A stretch of 60,007 nucleotides of DNA from Pseudomonadales bacterium (lineage in GTDB: Bacteria > Pseudomonadota > Gammaproteobacteria > Pseudomonadales > Azotimanducaceae). The translations under genes and the position numbers were made by a program. The notes beneath the pieces were generated by a model. The model was not told the origin of the DNA and did no database searches. It saw only the letters and a program-made list of their open reading frames with translations. Below are positions 34,646-44,936 of this stretch, piece by piece. Numbering within the stretch: position 1 is the stretch's first letter; each line of letters starts with the position of its first letter. Location of the stretch: the NCBI GenBank assembly GCA_028281005.1, contig JANQKS010000037.1, forward strand, positions 1 to 60,007. Direction: 5' to 3'.

Positions 34646-35842
34646 ATGAGCACCAAATTGGATCTGGACCCTGCGTCGGCTGCCTTCCGCGACAACGCGC
34701 TGGATATTTTTCGACGCCTGCTGCGGGAACAGCCCGTGGCAGAACTTGCGGATGGCCGTTTTTTGATTTGCAGCCACGCGGAAGTGGGGCGCGCCTTAAA
34801 AGACCACGACGCCTTTCGACGCCCCACGGAGTGGTCCAACGACCGCAAACCGGAAGGTCCGTTTCGGGATTTTGGCCGCAACAACATGATTGGCATGAAT
34901 CCGCCGGATCACACGCGCTTTCGCAAGGCCATCATGCGGGCGTTTGCGCCTAAACGGGTGGAGGCGCTGAATGCGCTCATCGAGCAGACCTGCGATGACT
35001 TAATTGATGGTATGCAAGCCCGTGGCGGCGGCGACTTTATTGAAGATTTTGCCCTGCCGCTGCCCATCACGGTGATCTGCGCAATCTTGGACATTCCCGT
35101 GGCTGACCAGCACCTCTTCTCTCGCGGTACCGCCGCCATGTTGGCCGGGTTGGAGATCTCCGCCACGCCGGAAGAGTTGGCGGCCGCGGCGGATTCTGCT
35201 GAACAGTTGTTTGACTACTTGCAGCATGTGGCTGCACAGCGGGAAAGCCAACTGGGTGACGACCTCATCAGTTTGCTCATCCGCCACGAACAAGAAGACC
35301 AGTTGACCCGAACCGAAGTGGTCTGGGCCGCCATCACTTTACTGATTGCCGGCCACGAAACCACCACGCACCTCATCGGCAACGGCTTGCTGGCGCTCAT
35401 GGCGAACCCTGAACAAATGCAGCGCCTGCAAGCGGATCCTGAGCTGGCCACTGGTGCAGTGGAAGAATTTTTGCGGTTTGACCCGACCCTGTACGTGTTG
35501 TTTAGACAGACCGCCCAGTCGGTGCAGCTCGGCGACACCGACATTCCACCGGATCGATTGCTGATCTTGTCTGTTGCCGCGGCCAATCGTGATCCGCGTG
35601 TGTTTGATGCGCCGGACGAGCTGGACATTCGTCGACCCAACGCCAGCGAACATTTTGCTTTTGCCGCGGGCCGGCATTTGTGTGCCGGCCACGCAGTTGC
35701 GCGTTTGGAGGGCCGCATCGCTTTTCAGAAGTTGCTCGGCAGACTGCAGGATTTTCAATCAACTTCACACCCCATTGCGCGCCGTGGGCTTATGTTTAAG
35801 GGTTATCACAGCATCCCGATAGAGTTTAATGTTAAGCAATAG
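34646..35842 (+). CDS. Cytochrome P450
   Basis: This 398-residue soluble P450 has the I-helix oxygen motif AGHETTTH (from 235), the ExxR pair at E274 and R277, and the haem loop FAFAAGRHLCAGHAVAR with C346 as thiolate ligand. The size and motifs fit bacterial class I P450s that hydroxylate terpenoids, steroids or fatty acids with ferredoxin. No ferredoxin or reductase gene is adjacent. The ribosome site AGAGGGG sits within a small hairpin (CCCCT/AGGGG), which may modulate translation. It overlaps the following regulator gene by 14 bases. Confidence 0.93.
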   Translation: MSTKLDLDPASAAFRDNALDIFRRLLREQPVAELADGRFLICSHAEVGRALKDHDAFRRPTEWSNDRKPEGPFRDFGRNNMIGMNPPDHTRFRKAIMRAFAPKRVEALNALIEQTCDDLIDGMQARGGGDFIEDFALPLPITVICAILDIPVADQHLFSRGTAAMLAGLEISATPEELAAAADSAEQLFDYLQHVAAQRESQLGDDLISLLIRHEQEDQLTRTEVVWAAITLLIAGHETTTHLIGNGLLALMANPEQMQRLQADPELATGAVEEFLRFDPTLYVLFRQTAQSVQLGDTDIPPDRLLILSVAAANRDPRVFDAPDELDIRRPNASEHFAFAAGRHLCAGHAVARLEGRIAFQKLLGRLQDFQSTSHPIARRGLMFKGYHSIPIEFNVKQ

Positions 35843-36344
35843 AGAAGAAGCCCCCGCGCAGTACCAGATCAATCGTCATCTGTTGGCGGGGTTAGTGCGC
35901 GCCATTGATTGGTTTGATAACAGTTTACAAAACGTACGCGCAAGCCACGGCTTTGAACCCGTACACCGCACCCAATCCCTCATCCTTGTACATATCGCCA
36001 GCGGCGTGGACCGGCCCGCCGATATTGCGCGCGAAATGGGGTTAACGCGGCAAAACGTACATCACATGGCCAAGGAACTGATCCGTCAGGGTCTTATCGA
36101 GCAGCACGCAGATCCGCGTGATCCGCGTCGCTCTCAGTACCGCATGGCAGAAGCCGCCATGGAAGACCGGAACTTGGCCTTGCAAACGTTGGTAGCGTTG
36201 GAAAAAGTGCTGGTCGAGCGGTTGGGTTTGCAGGCGCAGGACATCAGCGCGGTACGTCGTATTCTGGCGGCGGATTGGGGGCCGGAAATCCGAGATCAAC
36301 AAGAACTAGATGATTTGCTGAACCAGCAGGCCAGAGACAAGTAG
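35829..36344 (+). CDS. MarR-family regulator of the catabolic block
   Basis: This 171-residue protein has a winged helix: DRPADIAREMGLTRQNVHHM, then AKELIRQGLIEQHADPRDPR. The start overlaps the P450 end, so it is translationally coupled. It probably senses a pathway intermediate and controls the P450-to-aldehyde dehydrogenase operon, and perhaps the divergent receptor. Confidence 0.85.
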   Translation: MLSNREEAPAQYQINRHLLAGLVRAIDWFDNSLQNVRASHGFEPVHRTQSLILVHIASGVDRPADIAREMGLTRQNVHHMAKELIRQGLIEQHADPRDPRRSQYRMAEAAMEDRNLALQTLVALEKVLVERLGLQAQDISAVRRILAADWGPEIRDQQELDDLLNQQARDK

Positions 36345-36390
36345 GCAAGAGATTCGAAAACAAGAGACTTGAAAGAAAGGGAGCTGTGAC

Positions 36391-37554
36391 ATGCAGGAAC
36401 AAGAACTTCTAAGCAACATTGAAGCGTTGACGCCAATGCTGGCCGATAACGCCGCTGAAGCGGAGCGTCAGCGTAAGCCGGTGGATGCTGTCATGCAGGC
36501 CATCGAAGACACCGGGGTATATCGCTACTTCGTGCCGAAGCGGTTCGGCGGTTATGAATTTGGCATGGAAACTTTCATGAAAATTGGCATGGCGCTGGGT
36601 GAAGGTTGCGTGTCTACCGGCTGGGTCACCACATTCTGTGTTGAACACAATTGGCTAATGGCATTGTTTAATCAACAAGCCCAGGAGCAGATCTTTGGCA
36701 ATCAGCCCTACATCATTGCCCCGGGTACATTAGCGCCCAAAGGGGTAGCGACTCCGGTGGAGGGCGGTTACCGCGTCACCGGCCGGTGGGAATGGGGCAC
36801 TGGCGTGATGCATGCCGATTGGGCGCTGCTCGGCGCCCTCACCCCTCAAGAAGGTTCCGACCGACCCGACCTGTGTATGTTTTTAGTACCCATGGACCAG
36901 GTAGAAATTATCGATACTTGGCAAATTGCCGGTATGGCCGGCACCGGCAGCAACGACGTGGCGGTGGAAGATGTCTTTGTTGAATCACACATGATGACCA
37001 GCGTGACCAAGATGCGCATCGGTGAAACCGACGGCTCCAAATGGTTAGACTCCCACCTCTACAAAATGCCGATGATGGCGGTGTTGGGTTTAACCGCGGC
37101 CGCACCCATGGTAGGGGCCGCGCGGCGTGCGGTAACCCTGTTCCGCGACCGGATGCAGGAGCGCATGGTGTATGGCACCACAACCGCCCAAGGGGAAAAA
37201 CCAGTCTCACAACACCGCCTCGGGCAACTTGCGGTGGCAGCGCGCAACACTGAGATTTTACTCATGCAGCTGGCGCGCGAAACGGAAGAGTGGGGCCGTA
37301 GCGGGTTAGTCTGCCCGGATGAAGAACGCGTGGCCATGCGCGTGCGCATCGGTGATGTGGTGCGAAAATCCCGTGATGTGATACGCGATGTGGTAGAGGC
37401 GAGCGGTGCCCATGCACACTTCTTAGACAACCCGTTGCAGCGCATGCTGCGCGACGTCCACGCGGGCTCTTGTCATACGGTATTTGATCTCGATATTAGC
37501 TGTGAACAATATGGTCGTTCGCTGCTGGGTTTAGAGGTCACTATGCCAACTTAG
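36391..37554 (+). CDS. Acyl-CoA dehydrogenase-like flavoprotein (HsaA/HpaB-type monooxygenase group)
   Basis: This 387-residue protein has the fold of acyl-CoA dehydrogenases (VPKRFGGYEFGMETFMKIGM, WVTTFCVEHNWLMALF, WEWGTGVMHADWALLG, GTGSNDVAVEDVFV) but resembles the type-2 C-terminal branch of two-component flavin monooxygenases (LDISCEQYGRSLLG at the end). No clear catalytic Glu of the dehydrogenases is placed. It is preceded by AAAGGGAG. Role: hydroxylation or dehydrogenation of a pathway intermediate. No flavin reductase partner is visible. Confidence 0.82.
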   Translation: MQEQELLSNIEALTPMLADNAAEAERQRKPVDAVMQAIEDTGVYRYFVPKRFGGYEFGMETFMKIGMALGEGCVSTGWVTTFCVEHNWLMALFNQQAQEQIFGNQPYIIAPGTLAPKGVATPVEGGYRVTGRWEWGTGVMHADWALLGALTPQEGSDRPDLCMFLVPMDQVEIIDTWQIAGMAGTGSNDVAVEDVFVESHMMTSVTKMRIGETDGSKWLDSHLYKMPMMAVLGLTAAAPMVGAARRAVTLFRDRMQERMVYGTTTAQGEKPVSQHRLGQLAVAARNTEILLMQLARETEEWGRSGLVCPDEERVAMRVRIGDVVRKSRDVIRDVVEASGAHAHFLDNPLQRMLRDVHAGSCHTVFDLDISCEQYGRSLLGLEVTMPT

Positions 37555-37667
37555 GCTAACTTGAGCCGTTGGTTGGGCTGTCCGACGCGGCAGCCAGCGT
37601 GCCTGTCAGAGTATTGATGCCTAGGGTAGCGGAGCTACACTGTGCTTTTTGGTGGGGAAGAAAACCA

Positions 37668-39230
37668 ATGGCAGAGATTCAAACCTTAGCGGACATTACC
37701 CGCGTGCACGCGCACGAGCGCGGCGACGCTGTGGCCATGTTGTACGCCAACGACGATCGCAGCTGGACCTATGCGCAGCTGGATGAAGAAGCCAATCGCG
37801 TCGCCAACGCGCTGCTCGACAGTGGCGTGGGCGCCCACGGGCGCATTGCCTACCTGGATAAGAACGCCCCGGAATATTTCACCTATTTGTTTGGTGGCGC
37901 AAAAATTAACGCGGTGTCTGTGGCGGTGAACTGGCGTCTGGCCCCACCCGAGATGGAGTACATCCTCAATCACAGTGAAGCCAAAACGCTGCTCATTGGC
38001 GATGAGTTTTTGCCCGCTCTGGCTGAGATGCAGCTGACAAACGTTGAAACCATTTTGGTGTTAGGTGACCCCGGCGATAGCGGTTACCCGACTTATGATC
38101 AATGGCTGGCAGGCGTCTCCACGCAAGACCCGCAGCTGCCGGTATCCGCAGAAGACACTTGTTATCAACTGTATACCTCCGGCACCACCGGCTTACCCAA
38201 GGGTGTGGAGTTAACCCACGCCAACTTCATGCACTGCTTAGGCGAGTCGTTGGCGGCCATCGGCATGCAGCAGGATTCGGTGAACATGGTGTGTATGCCG
38301 TTGTTTCACATTTCAGGCAGCGGTTGGGGGGTAATTGGTATCTACAACGGCGCCCGTTCCATTCTACTGCGCGATGTGGACTTACCGCTGATCTTGAGGC
38401 TCATTCCGGAACAAGGGGTGACCCACAGTATTTTTGTACCGGCTGTGTTGCAGTTTTTGCTCGCTACTGAAGGCTGCAAAGACACAGATTTCTCCTCGCT
38501 TAAAAGCATCACCTACGGCGCGTCCCCCATCACCGAAGCGGTGCTGGTCGAAGCCATGGAAACGTTTAAGTGCGAGTTTGTGCAAGCTTACGGCTTAACC
38601 GAAACCACCGGTGCGATCAGTGTGCTGGAAGCTCATGATCACCAACCCGGTGGCGACAAAGCCCATCTGCTGCGCTCCTGCGGCAAACCCATCGCCAATC
38701 ACGCGATCAAAATTGTCGACAAAGAAAGCGGTGCTGAAATGCCGGAAGGCGAAGTCGGTGAGATCTGTGTGCAAGGCCCGCAAAATATGAAAGGTTATTG
38801 GCGTAACGACGAAGCCACGGTAGATAGTTTTACCGACGACTGGTTCCACACCGGGGACGCCGGCTACATGCGGGAAGGGTATCTGTACATCCACGATCGT
38901 GTGAAAGACATGATCATCAGTGGTGGCGAAAATATTTATCCCGCCGAAATTGAAAACGTGCTAATGCAGCATCCACAGATTGCTGATGCGGCTGTGATTG
39001 GTGTACCCAGCGAACGCTGGGGGGAAACGGTGAAAGCCATCGTCACCCGTACGGATGACAATCTGGATGAGCAGGCGGTGATGGAACACTGCCGCAAGAA
39101 TTTGGCCAGCTATAAGTGTCCTACTTCGGTGGACTGGATGGCTCAGATCCCCCGCAACCCGTCCGGTAAGATCCTCAAAGTGGAGCTGCGCAAACCCTAC
39201 TGGGAAGGTCACAGCCGGCAAGTATCCTGA
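37668..39230 (+). CDS. Acyl-CoA synthetase (AMP-forming)
   Basis: The start at 37668 (MAEIQTLADI) follows GGGGAAG; the longer frame from 37569 adds residues unlike the family. Motifs: P-loop YTSGTTGLPKGVELTHANFM (from about 168), YGLTETTGA, TGDAGYMREGYLYIHDRVKD and the C-terminal lysine in NPSGKILK. It activates a carboxylic acid to its CoA ester through an adenylate. Position between the flavoprotein and aldehyde dehydrogenase genes fits CoA activation after oxidation of a side chain. Confidence 0.92.
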   Translation: MAEIQTLADITRVHAHERGDAVAMLYANDDRSWTYAQLDEEANRVANALLDSGVGAHGRIAYLDKNAPEYFTYLFGGAKINAVSVAVNWRLAPPEMEYILNHSEAKTLLIGDEFLPALAEMQLTNVETILVLGDPGDSGYPTYDQWLAGVSTQDPQLPVSAEDTCYQLYTSGTTGLPKGVELTHANFMHCLGESLAAIGMQQDSVNMVCMPLFHISGSGWGVIGIYNGARSILLRDVDLPLILRLIPEQGVTHSIFVPAVLQFLLATEGCKDTDFSSLKSITYGASPITEAVLVEAMETFKCEFVQAYGLTETTGAISVLEAHDHQPGGDKAHLLRSCGKPIANHAIKIVDKESGAEMPEGEVGEICVQGPQNMKGYWRNDEATVDSFTDDWFHTGDAGYMREGYLYIHDRVKDMIISGGENIYPAEIENVLMQHPQIADAAVIGVPSERWGETVKAIVTRTDDNLDEQAVMEHCRKNLASYKCPTSVDWMAQIPRNPSGKILKVELRKPYWEGHSRQVS

Positions 39231-39283
39231 GAAGCATCCGACCCAAGGAGTTCAGGAGAACAGCAAAGATAAGGAACTAAGTC

Positions 39284-40735
39284 ATGCAGTTAGTCGACGC
39301 GGATTTGTGGCGCACCCAAGCCTACGTGAATGGCCAATGGATTGACGCCGATGATGCCAGCACCAATGCGGTCAGTAATCCGGCCAATGGTGAGGTGATT
39401 GCCCAGGTGGCGAGATGCGGCACCGCGGAGACGCGCCGCGCCATTGCCGCGGCACACGCGGCGCAACCGGCGTGGCGCGCGGAAACGGCCAAAACCCGCA
39501 GCCAGAAGCTGCGCCGCTTGTACGACTTGATGATCGAACACCAGGACGATTTGGCGCGCATCATGACCTTGGAGCAGGGTAAACCCTTTCCCGAAGCGCG
39601 CGGTGAAATCCTCTACGGTGCCAGCTACCTGGAATGGTTCGCCGAAGAAGCCAAACGCGTGTATGGCGACACCATTCCCGGACCTGCACCGGACCGCCGC
39701 ATAGTGGTGGTGAAAGAACCCGTTGGCGTAGTCGGCTGCATTACACCGTGGAATTTCCCCAACGCCATGCTCACACGCAAAATTGGTCCCGCACTTGCGA
39801 CCGGCTGCACCGTGGTGTGTAAACCCGCTAATGCCACGCCGCTGTCTGCGTTTGCCATTGCTGAACTTGCGCACCGCGCCGGTTTTCCGCCTGGCGTGAT
39901 CAACGTGGTGGCAGGCAAAACCGCAGAGATTGGCGCGGAGATCACCGGCAACGAACTGGTGCGCAAAGTGACCTTCACCGGCAGCACGCCGGTCGGTAAA
40001 GACCTCATCAAAGCCTGTGCGGAGACTGTCAAAGCCACCTCTATGGAATTAGGCGGCAATGCCCCTTTTCTGGTGTTTGACGATGCGGATCTGGACGCCG
40101 CGGTGCAGGGTGCGGTGGCGTCGAAGTATCGGAATGCGGGCCAAACCTGCGTGTGTTCTAACCGCTTTCTGGTGCAGGCTGGGGTGTACGATGAGTTTGC
40201 CGACAAGCTTGCCGCTGCGGTTCGCGACCTAAAAATGGGGGACGGTTTTGCCGAAGGGGTCAACATTGGGCCGCTCATCGACGCCGGTGCTGCACAAAAT
40301 GTGTTGGCCATGGTGGAGGATGCCAAACAACAAGGCGCCCACGCATTGGTGGGAGGCAACGGCAGCGAACTCGGCGAGTGTTTTGTTGAACCGACGGTGT
40401 TAACCCAGGCCACCACCGACATGCGCGTGTTTAGAGAAGAAATTTTCGGCCCGGTGGCGCCGCTGTTTAAGTTCGAAAGTGACGAAGAAGGTGTCGCCAT
40501 GGCCAATGACACCGAGTTTGGGTTGGCTGCGTACTTTTATGCGCGCGACGTCGGCCGCATCTGGCGCGTTTCGGAAGCGCTTGAATACGGCATTGTCGGC
40601 ATTAACGAAGGTCTGGTCTCTAATGAAATGGCGCCGTTTGGTGGTATGAAAGAGTCCGGCAGCGGCCGCGAAGGCTCCAAGTACGGTATGGATGACTATT
40701 TGGAGATTAAGTATCTGTGTATGGGTGGGATTTGA
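39284..40735 (+). CDS. NAD(P)-dependent aldehyde dehydrogenase, succinate-semialdehyde dehydrogenase-like
   Basis: This 483-residue enzyme has the NAD-binding region FTGSTPVGKDL, general base E255 (MELGGNAP) and nucleophile C289 in NAGQTCVCSNRF, with a second Cys at 291 as in GabD-type enzymes. It ends YLEIKYLCMGGI, typical of that group. It oxidises an aldehyde to an acid. As the last gene of the operon that starts at the P450, it probably acts on a pathway aldehyde rather than on succinate semialdehyde itself. Confidence 0.9.
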   Translation: MQLVDADLWRTQAYVNGQWIDADDASTNAVSNPANGEVIAQVARCGTAETRRAIAAAHAAQPAWRAETAKTRSQKLRRLYDLMIEHQDDLARIMTLEQGKPFPEARGEILYGASYLEWFAEEAKRVYGDTIPGPAPDRRIVVVKEPVGVVGCITPWNFPNAMLTRKIGPALATGCTVVCKPANATPLSAFAIAELAHRAGFPPGVINVVAGKTAEIGAEITGNELVRKVTFTGSTPVGKDLIKACAETVKATSMELGGNAPFLVFDDADLDAAVQGAVASKYRNAGQTCVCSNRFLVQAGVYDEFADKLAAAVRDLKMGDGFAEGVNIGPLIDAGAAQNVLAMVEDAKQQGAHALVGGNGSELGECFVEPTVLTQATTDMRVFREEIFGPVAPLFKFESDEEGVAMANDTEFGLAAYFYARDVGRIWRVSEALEYGIVGINEGLVSNEMAPFGGMKESGSGREGSKYGMDDYLEIKYLCMGGI

Positions 40736-40739
40736 TTTT

Positions 40740-42377
40740 TTAGTTCCACCCCACACTGCGCCGCGCCTGGTCTTGTAGCGTTGCGTCTTCAATCTGATCG
40801 ATGGCGCGTTGCGCGCTGTCCCCGGTCAGCGCGGGTGCCAGACCGGTGAGCGCATGATCGCGCTGGGTTTCGTTCAACAGCGACTCAGCAAAAACCAGCG
40901 CTTCTTGCGGTGCAACCCTTCCCCAGCTGTTCATCAGGGCGGCATACAGAGCGGGGCGTTGCTCTGCCGGTTGTTGCTCTATCCAATCACCCGCGCGTTC
41001 AGGGGTGTTGCGCCCCAATGTTCTTACCAACTGCTGGCCGGCGTTGGCGCGGTTATTGGCGTCTTCGATGGCGTCGACAAATTCCAGTGCGTTATCGACA
41101 TTGGTATTTGCCAACATAGCCACTGCCATGGTCGACACCAACGCGGCATCTGCCTGAGGCAAACTCAACAACCATTCCTGAGCTTTTTGCGCATCTTGTT
41201 GCAACAATGTTGAAGCTACATTCTGCAAGGCCTGGCTACGTATGCGCCCTTGTGGCAAGTCAGCCACCCAAGCCTGTGCCTCTTGTAGATCCTGCTGTGC
41301 CCACGCAGACAGCAAACCCAGTTGGCCGTACTCCCGCTGGCCGTCCGGTAGGCCATCGACCAACATTTGTGTTTCGTTGAAGTTTTGACGTGAGGCAAGC
41401 TGAGCGGCCATGGCCAACATCTGACGCATTTGTTGAGAATTGGGTTGTGCGCTGATCCAGCGCAACGCCGCTTCAGGATCCGTCTGCGCCCATTGCGTAA
41501 CAACCTGTTGCTGCACGTTGCGCGCAATCATGCTGTCACCCACAGCTTCGCTGGCGGTCAAGGCAGCTTGCGGATCGGACAACGCCCATTGCGACGCGAT
41601 TTGGTGCAAAGCGAATAAGCGCTGTTGGCGGTTTTCTATGTTGAGCGCATCCTGCCATGCACTGGGTAGGTTTTTATCTGCGGGTAGCCCCTGGGGTGCC
41701 CGATTGATGCCAAGCATGGCGCCCGTAGGCGCAGTGATCGAGATGCTGCCAAATGCGAGGGTACTGGTGGATGCCGCATTTGCGAACGCGGGCTGGGTGT
41801 TGGTAGCCATGGCCATACTCGATTCCGCCAGGCGCCTCAATCCAGGCGGCAAACGCTCAAGGCCGGCCTGCGCGGCGCTCACATCGCTACGCGCCAGGGT
41901 GGCAAAGATGGTGCTGATCCATGTCGTTTGCGCCAAGGTGGAATCCGCCAGTGCGGTGTCCAGCGCCAGATCGGCATCAAGCTCCGCCAACCGTCCGATG
42001 ATGATAGTGGTGGCTTGCATGTATTCTGCGCCGGACAACGTCGACGCTTCTTCCAACAGGTTAACCAGTGCCGGCGCATCCATCTCACGCATTAGGTCAT
42101 ACAACCCCAGGATCCGCTCAAACTGGCTGCGGCGTGCCCAAACATCCGCCAGGTATTGAGGCGACAAGCTGTCTGATGTCGGCATATTCGCGCTGTTACG
42201 GTGTTCCGGCATTGCGGGTATTGCCGATGTTGAGAGTGGCGTCGGTGTCGCCGGAGCGATCATCGTTCCTGGTGGCGCCACGGCTTGGCGTTCAACGGAG
42301 TCACCTGACCAAAAGGTGGCAACCGCAACACCGGCTATAAATGCACACGCCACGGCCAAGATAGACGTCCAGTTCAC
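40740..42377 (-). CDS. Membrane-anchored protein with helical WA-DP-AA repeats
   Basis: This 545-residue protein has an N-terminal anchor (MNWTSILAVACAFIAGVAVA), then a Pro/Thr-rich linker (to about 60), then a long array of 30-40-residue helical repeats with the pattern Q-W-A-x2-D-P-x-A-A-L (QWALSDPQAALTASEA, QWAQTDPEAALRWISAQ, AWAQQDLQEAQAWVADLPQG). It probably forms a superhelical periplasmic scaffold. No enzyme motif is seen. It converges on the aldehyde dehydrogenase gene with a 4-base gap and is divergent from the kinase remnant. Confidence 0.65.
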   Translation of the reverse strand: MNWTSILAVACAFIAGVAVATFWSGDSVERQAVAPPGTMIAPATPTPLSTSAIPAMPEHRNSANMPTSDSLSPQYLADVWARRSQFERILGLYDLMREMDAPALVNLLEEASTLSGAEYMQATTIIIGRLAELDADLALDTALADSTLAQTTWISTIFATLARSDVSAAQAGLERLPPGLRRLAESSMAMATNTQPAFANAASTSTLAFGSISITAPTGAMLGINRAPQGLPADKNLPSAWQDALNIENRQQRLFALHQIASQWALSDPQAALTASEAVGDSMIARNVQQQVVTQWAQTDPEAALRWISAQPNSQQMRQMLAMAAQLASRQNFNETQMLVDGLPDGQREYGQLGLLSAWAQQDLQEAQAWVADLPQGRIRSQALQNVASTLLQQDAQKAQEWLLSLPQADAALVSTMAVAMLANTNVDNALEFVDAIEDANNRANAGQQLVRTLGRNTPERAGDWIEQQPAEQRPALYAALMNSWGRVAPQEALVFAESLLNETQRDHALTGLAPALTGDSAQRAIDQIEDATLQDQARRSVGWN

Positions 42378-42568
42378 GTTTTATCCCTCGACAGTCGAAC
42401 TTACAGTTGATTATAGCGAGGCAGGTGCTTGATGTCGGCTGAGGGTGGCGTATGGCAAATCATCTAACCATGCGATTGGCTGCCGCGGATTGGCGAGCTT
42501 GGTTGACGAGCAAACGGACTCGTCTTCTACTACCTTAAGGATCTGCAGAAAAGATGACTAACTCCCGA

Positions 42569-44899
42569 CATGGCCAACAGCGGTGACGACGCAGATGCCG
42601 CCAACAGCGGACCAGACATACAATTCCCGACCGGTGGCGGCGTCAATATCTTAGGTCTTAGGTACGGTCAACGCGGAGGCTAGTCAAACCCCAGATCCAT
42701 TTATCGGCAGCGAAATTCTTGGCTATCAGTTGACCTCCCTCATCGCCGAAGGAGGCATGGGTAGGGTCTATCGAGCCGCCAGAGCCGACGGCCAGTTCAC
42801 CCGGGAAGCGGCGGTCAAAATATTACCCTCCGGTGTGAACAAGGAATACATCAAACGTTTCGAACAGGAACGCAACATCCTCGCCGACCTGAATCATCCC
42901 AACATTGCCCAGCTCTATGACGCCGGTGTGAGTACCAGCGGCAACCTGTTTTTGATCATGGAGCTGATTGACGGTGAGCCGATTGATGAGTATTGCTGCG
43001 GTCGCACCAACGCGGAAAAAGTGCGCCTGATCCATGAGCTTTGTGAAGCCCTCGGTTTTGCCCACAGCGAGCTGGTGCTGCATCGCGACATAAAACCCGC
43101 CAATGTCCTGGTCACCGACCAAGGTACGGTAAAGCTGTTGGATTTTGGTATCGCCAAGATGATCGAATCCACCGACATCGAAACCCAGGGCCACTCACCG
43201 ATGACACCGCGCTACGCCAGTCCGGAACAGTTGTTAGGTGAACCCTCTTCCATCGCCTCGGATGTTTACCAGGTGGGCATCTTGCTCTACTTGTTGCTGC
43301 TTAACCGTTGGCCGTTTGAGTCCATGGATGTGCGCAGCCGGATCGAGCAAATCACCCAACAATCTGGCCTTTCGTTACTTCTTTCACCCGACACCCGCAA
43401 TCTCAACGCCGATTTACGCGCCATCTTGGCCTACAGCTTGTCGCACGATTCCGATCATCGCTACCGCGACATTAACGCCTTGTCTGCGGACCTGCAGCGC
43501 TATCTGCAAGGGTTTCCTGTGCAGGTAGTACGGCCGGGCGTGGCGCGTCGAGTTCACAAATGGAGCCAGCGCAATAAACTCGCCGCGGGCACAGCCAGTT
43601 TGATGAGTGTGGTGTTGGTGGCCACCTCGGTGTGGTATCTGTGGTCGCTCAACGAGGCGCGCCGGTTGGCCGAGCGCGAAGCGCTGGTGGCGACGCAACC
43701 CCGTGATTTGTTGGTGGATGTGTTTCGCTCGGCCAATCCCCTGTACGCTCAGGGCGCGGAAATCTCCGTCGGCGACGTGCTCGATAATGGCCTGCGCCAA
43801 ATTCGGGCCACAGCCAATCAAGACCCTGAAACTAAGGTGGCCTTGGTTTCAACTTTGGGCCTCGCTTATGAAAACCTCGGTGATCTTGATCAGGCTGAAA
43901 CCCTGTGGCAGCAAGCCGTCGAGGACAGCACGGTAGCATTGGGGACAAATCACCCGCGCACGTTGCATGCGCGCTATCAAATGGCAAACCTACGCAACAC
44001 TCAAGGCGATTACGAGGCTGCCGAACATATCCTCAACGCACTGCGCGCAGACATCGCCGGTATTGATGCCGAGGCGGATTTGGTGGCCCGCCTCTACCAT
44101 GGGATGAGCCAAATCTATGCGCGCACCGCCCGCTATACAGAAGCCATCGCCGAGGCAGAGGCCGGCGTGGCGTACAGCACCAAGCACTTGGGTGCCGATT
44201 CCATGTCCACCTTCGTTATACAAAATGCGTTGTCGGATTTTGTATAACCAGGCTGGTAAACCGGAGCTGGCTGAAGCACTGTTAAGCGAAGCCAAACCCC
44301 GTGCGGAGCGTGTGCTGGGTGAGCTGCACCGGGTCTCTATCGCCATGACTGTAAATCTGGCGGGCGTCTATTCCCAGCGGTTTGAATTCGATAAATCAGG
44401 GCCGCTGTATCAGCAGGTGTTCGAACGCCACATGGAAATATTTGGCCCCGATCACCCGGAGACTATCCGCGATCAGATCAATCTAGGTATCCAGTACATG
44501 AACACCAACAACCTAGATTTGGCGCAAAAATATATTGGTGAGGGTGTGCAGCGCCAGCTTGAGGTGTTTGGTGCGGATCATCCGATGACGGCCCGCTACC
44601 GCTCCAATCTGGCCATGCTGGCGGTATTCCGTGAAGATTGGCAAGAGGCCATTCGGATCTGCCGTGAAATTATCCCGCAGCAAGAGCAACACCATGGCAA
44701 AGACCATTGGTATCCCATGGAAACTCGGCGTTTTCTGGGCGTTGCGTTATGGGAAGGCGGCCAGCGGGAAGAAGCGGTGCAGGAACTGCACGCGGTCATG
44801 GCGGATATGCACAGAGTGTTTGGCGAGTCGTTCGTCTACGCCGCCGAGCTACACGAATACATGCAGGAACAAGGGGTTCCGCTTGCTGAGGATGCCTGA
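42569..44899 (+). pseudogene. Ser/Thr protein kinase with TPR domain, frameshifted
   Basis: A short frame from 42569 (MANSGDDADAANSGPDIQFP) ends at TAG near 42680, while kinase homology begins in another frame just after (GSEILGYQLTSLIAEGGMGR). The kinase has AAVKILP, LHRDIKPANVLV, LLDFGIAK and SPEQLLGE, then a membrane helix near 300 and TPR repeats. The frame ends at TAA 44245-44247. TPR homology continues in the next frame as YNQAGKPELAEALLSEAKPR to 44899, consistent with one extra base near 44241. Two breaks make it a probable pseudogene, unless they are sequencing errors. Confidence 0.78.
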
Positions 44900-44936
44900 C
44901 GCGAGCCAGTAGGGCAGGTTAATCCTAGGCGCCACA

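Noticed and set aside
39625-40512. 295-residue minus-strand ORF inside the aldehyde dehydrogenase gene
   Set aside because: It is an antisense shadow; the plus-strand gene has intact catalytic motifs throughout.
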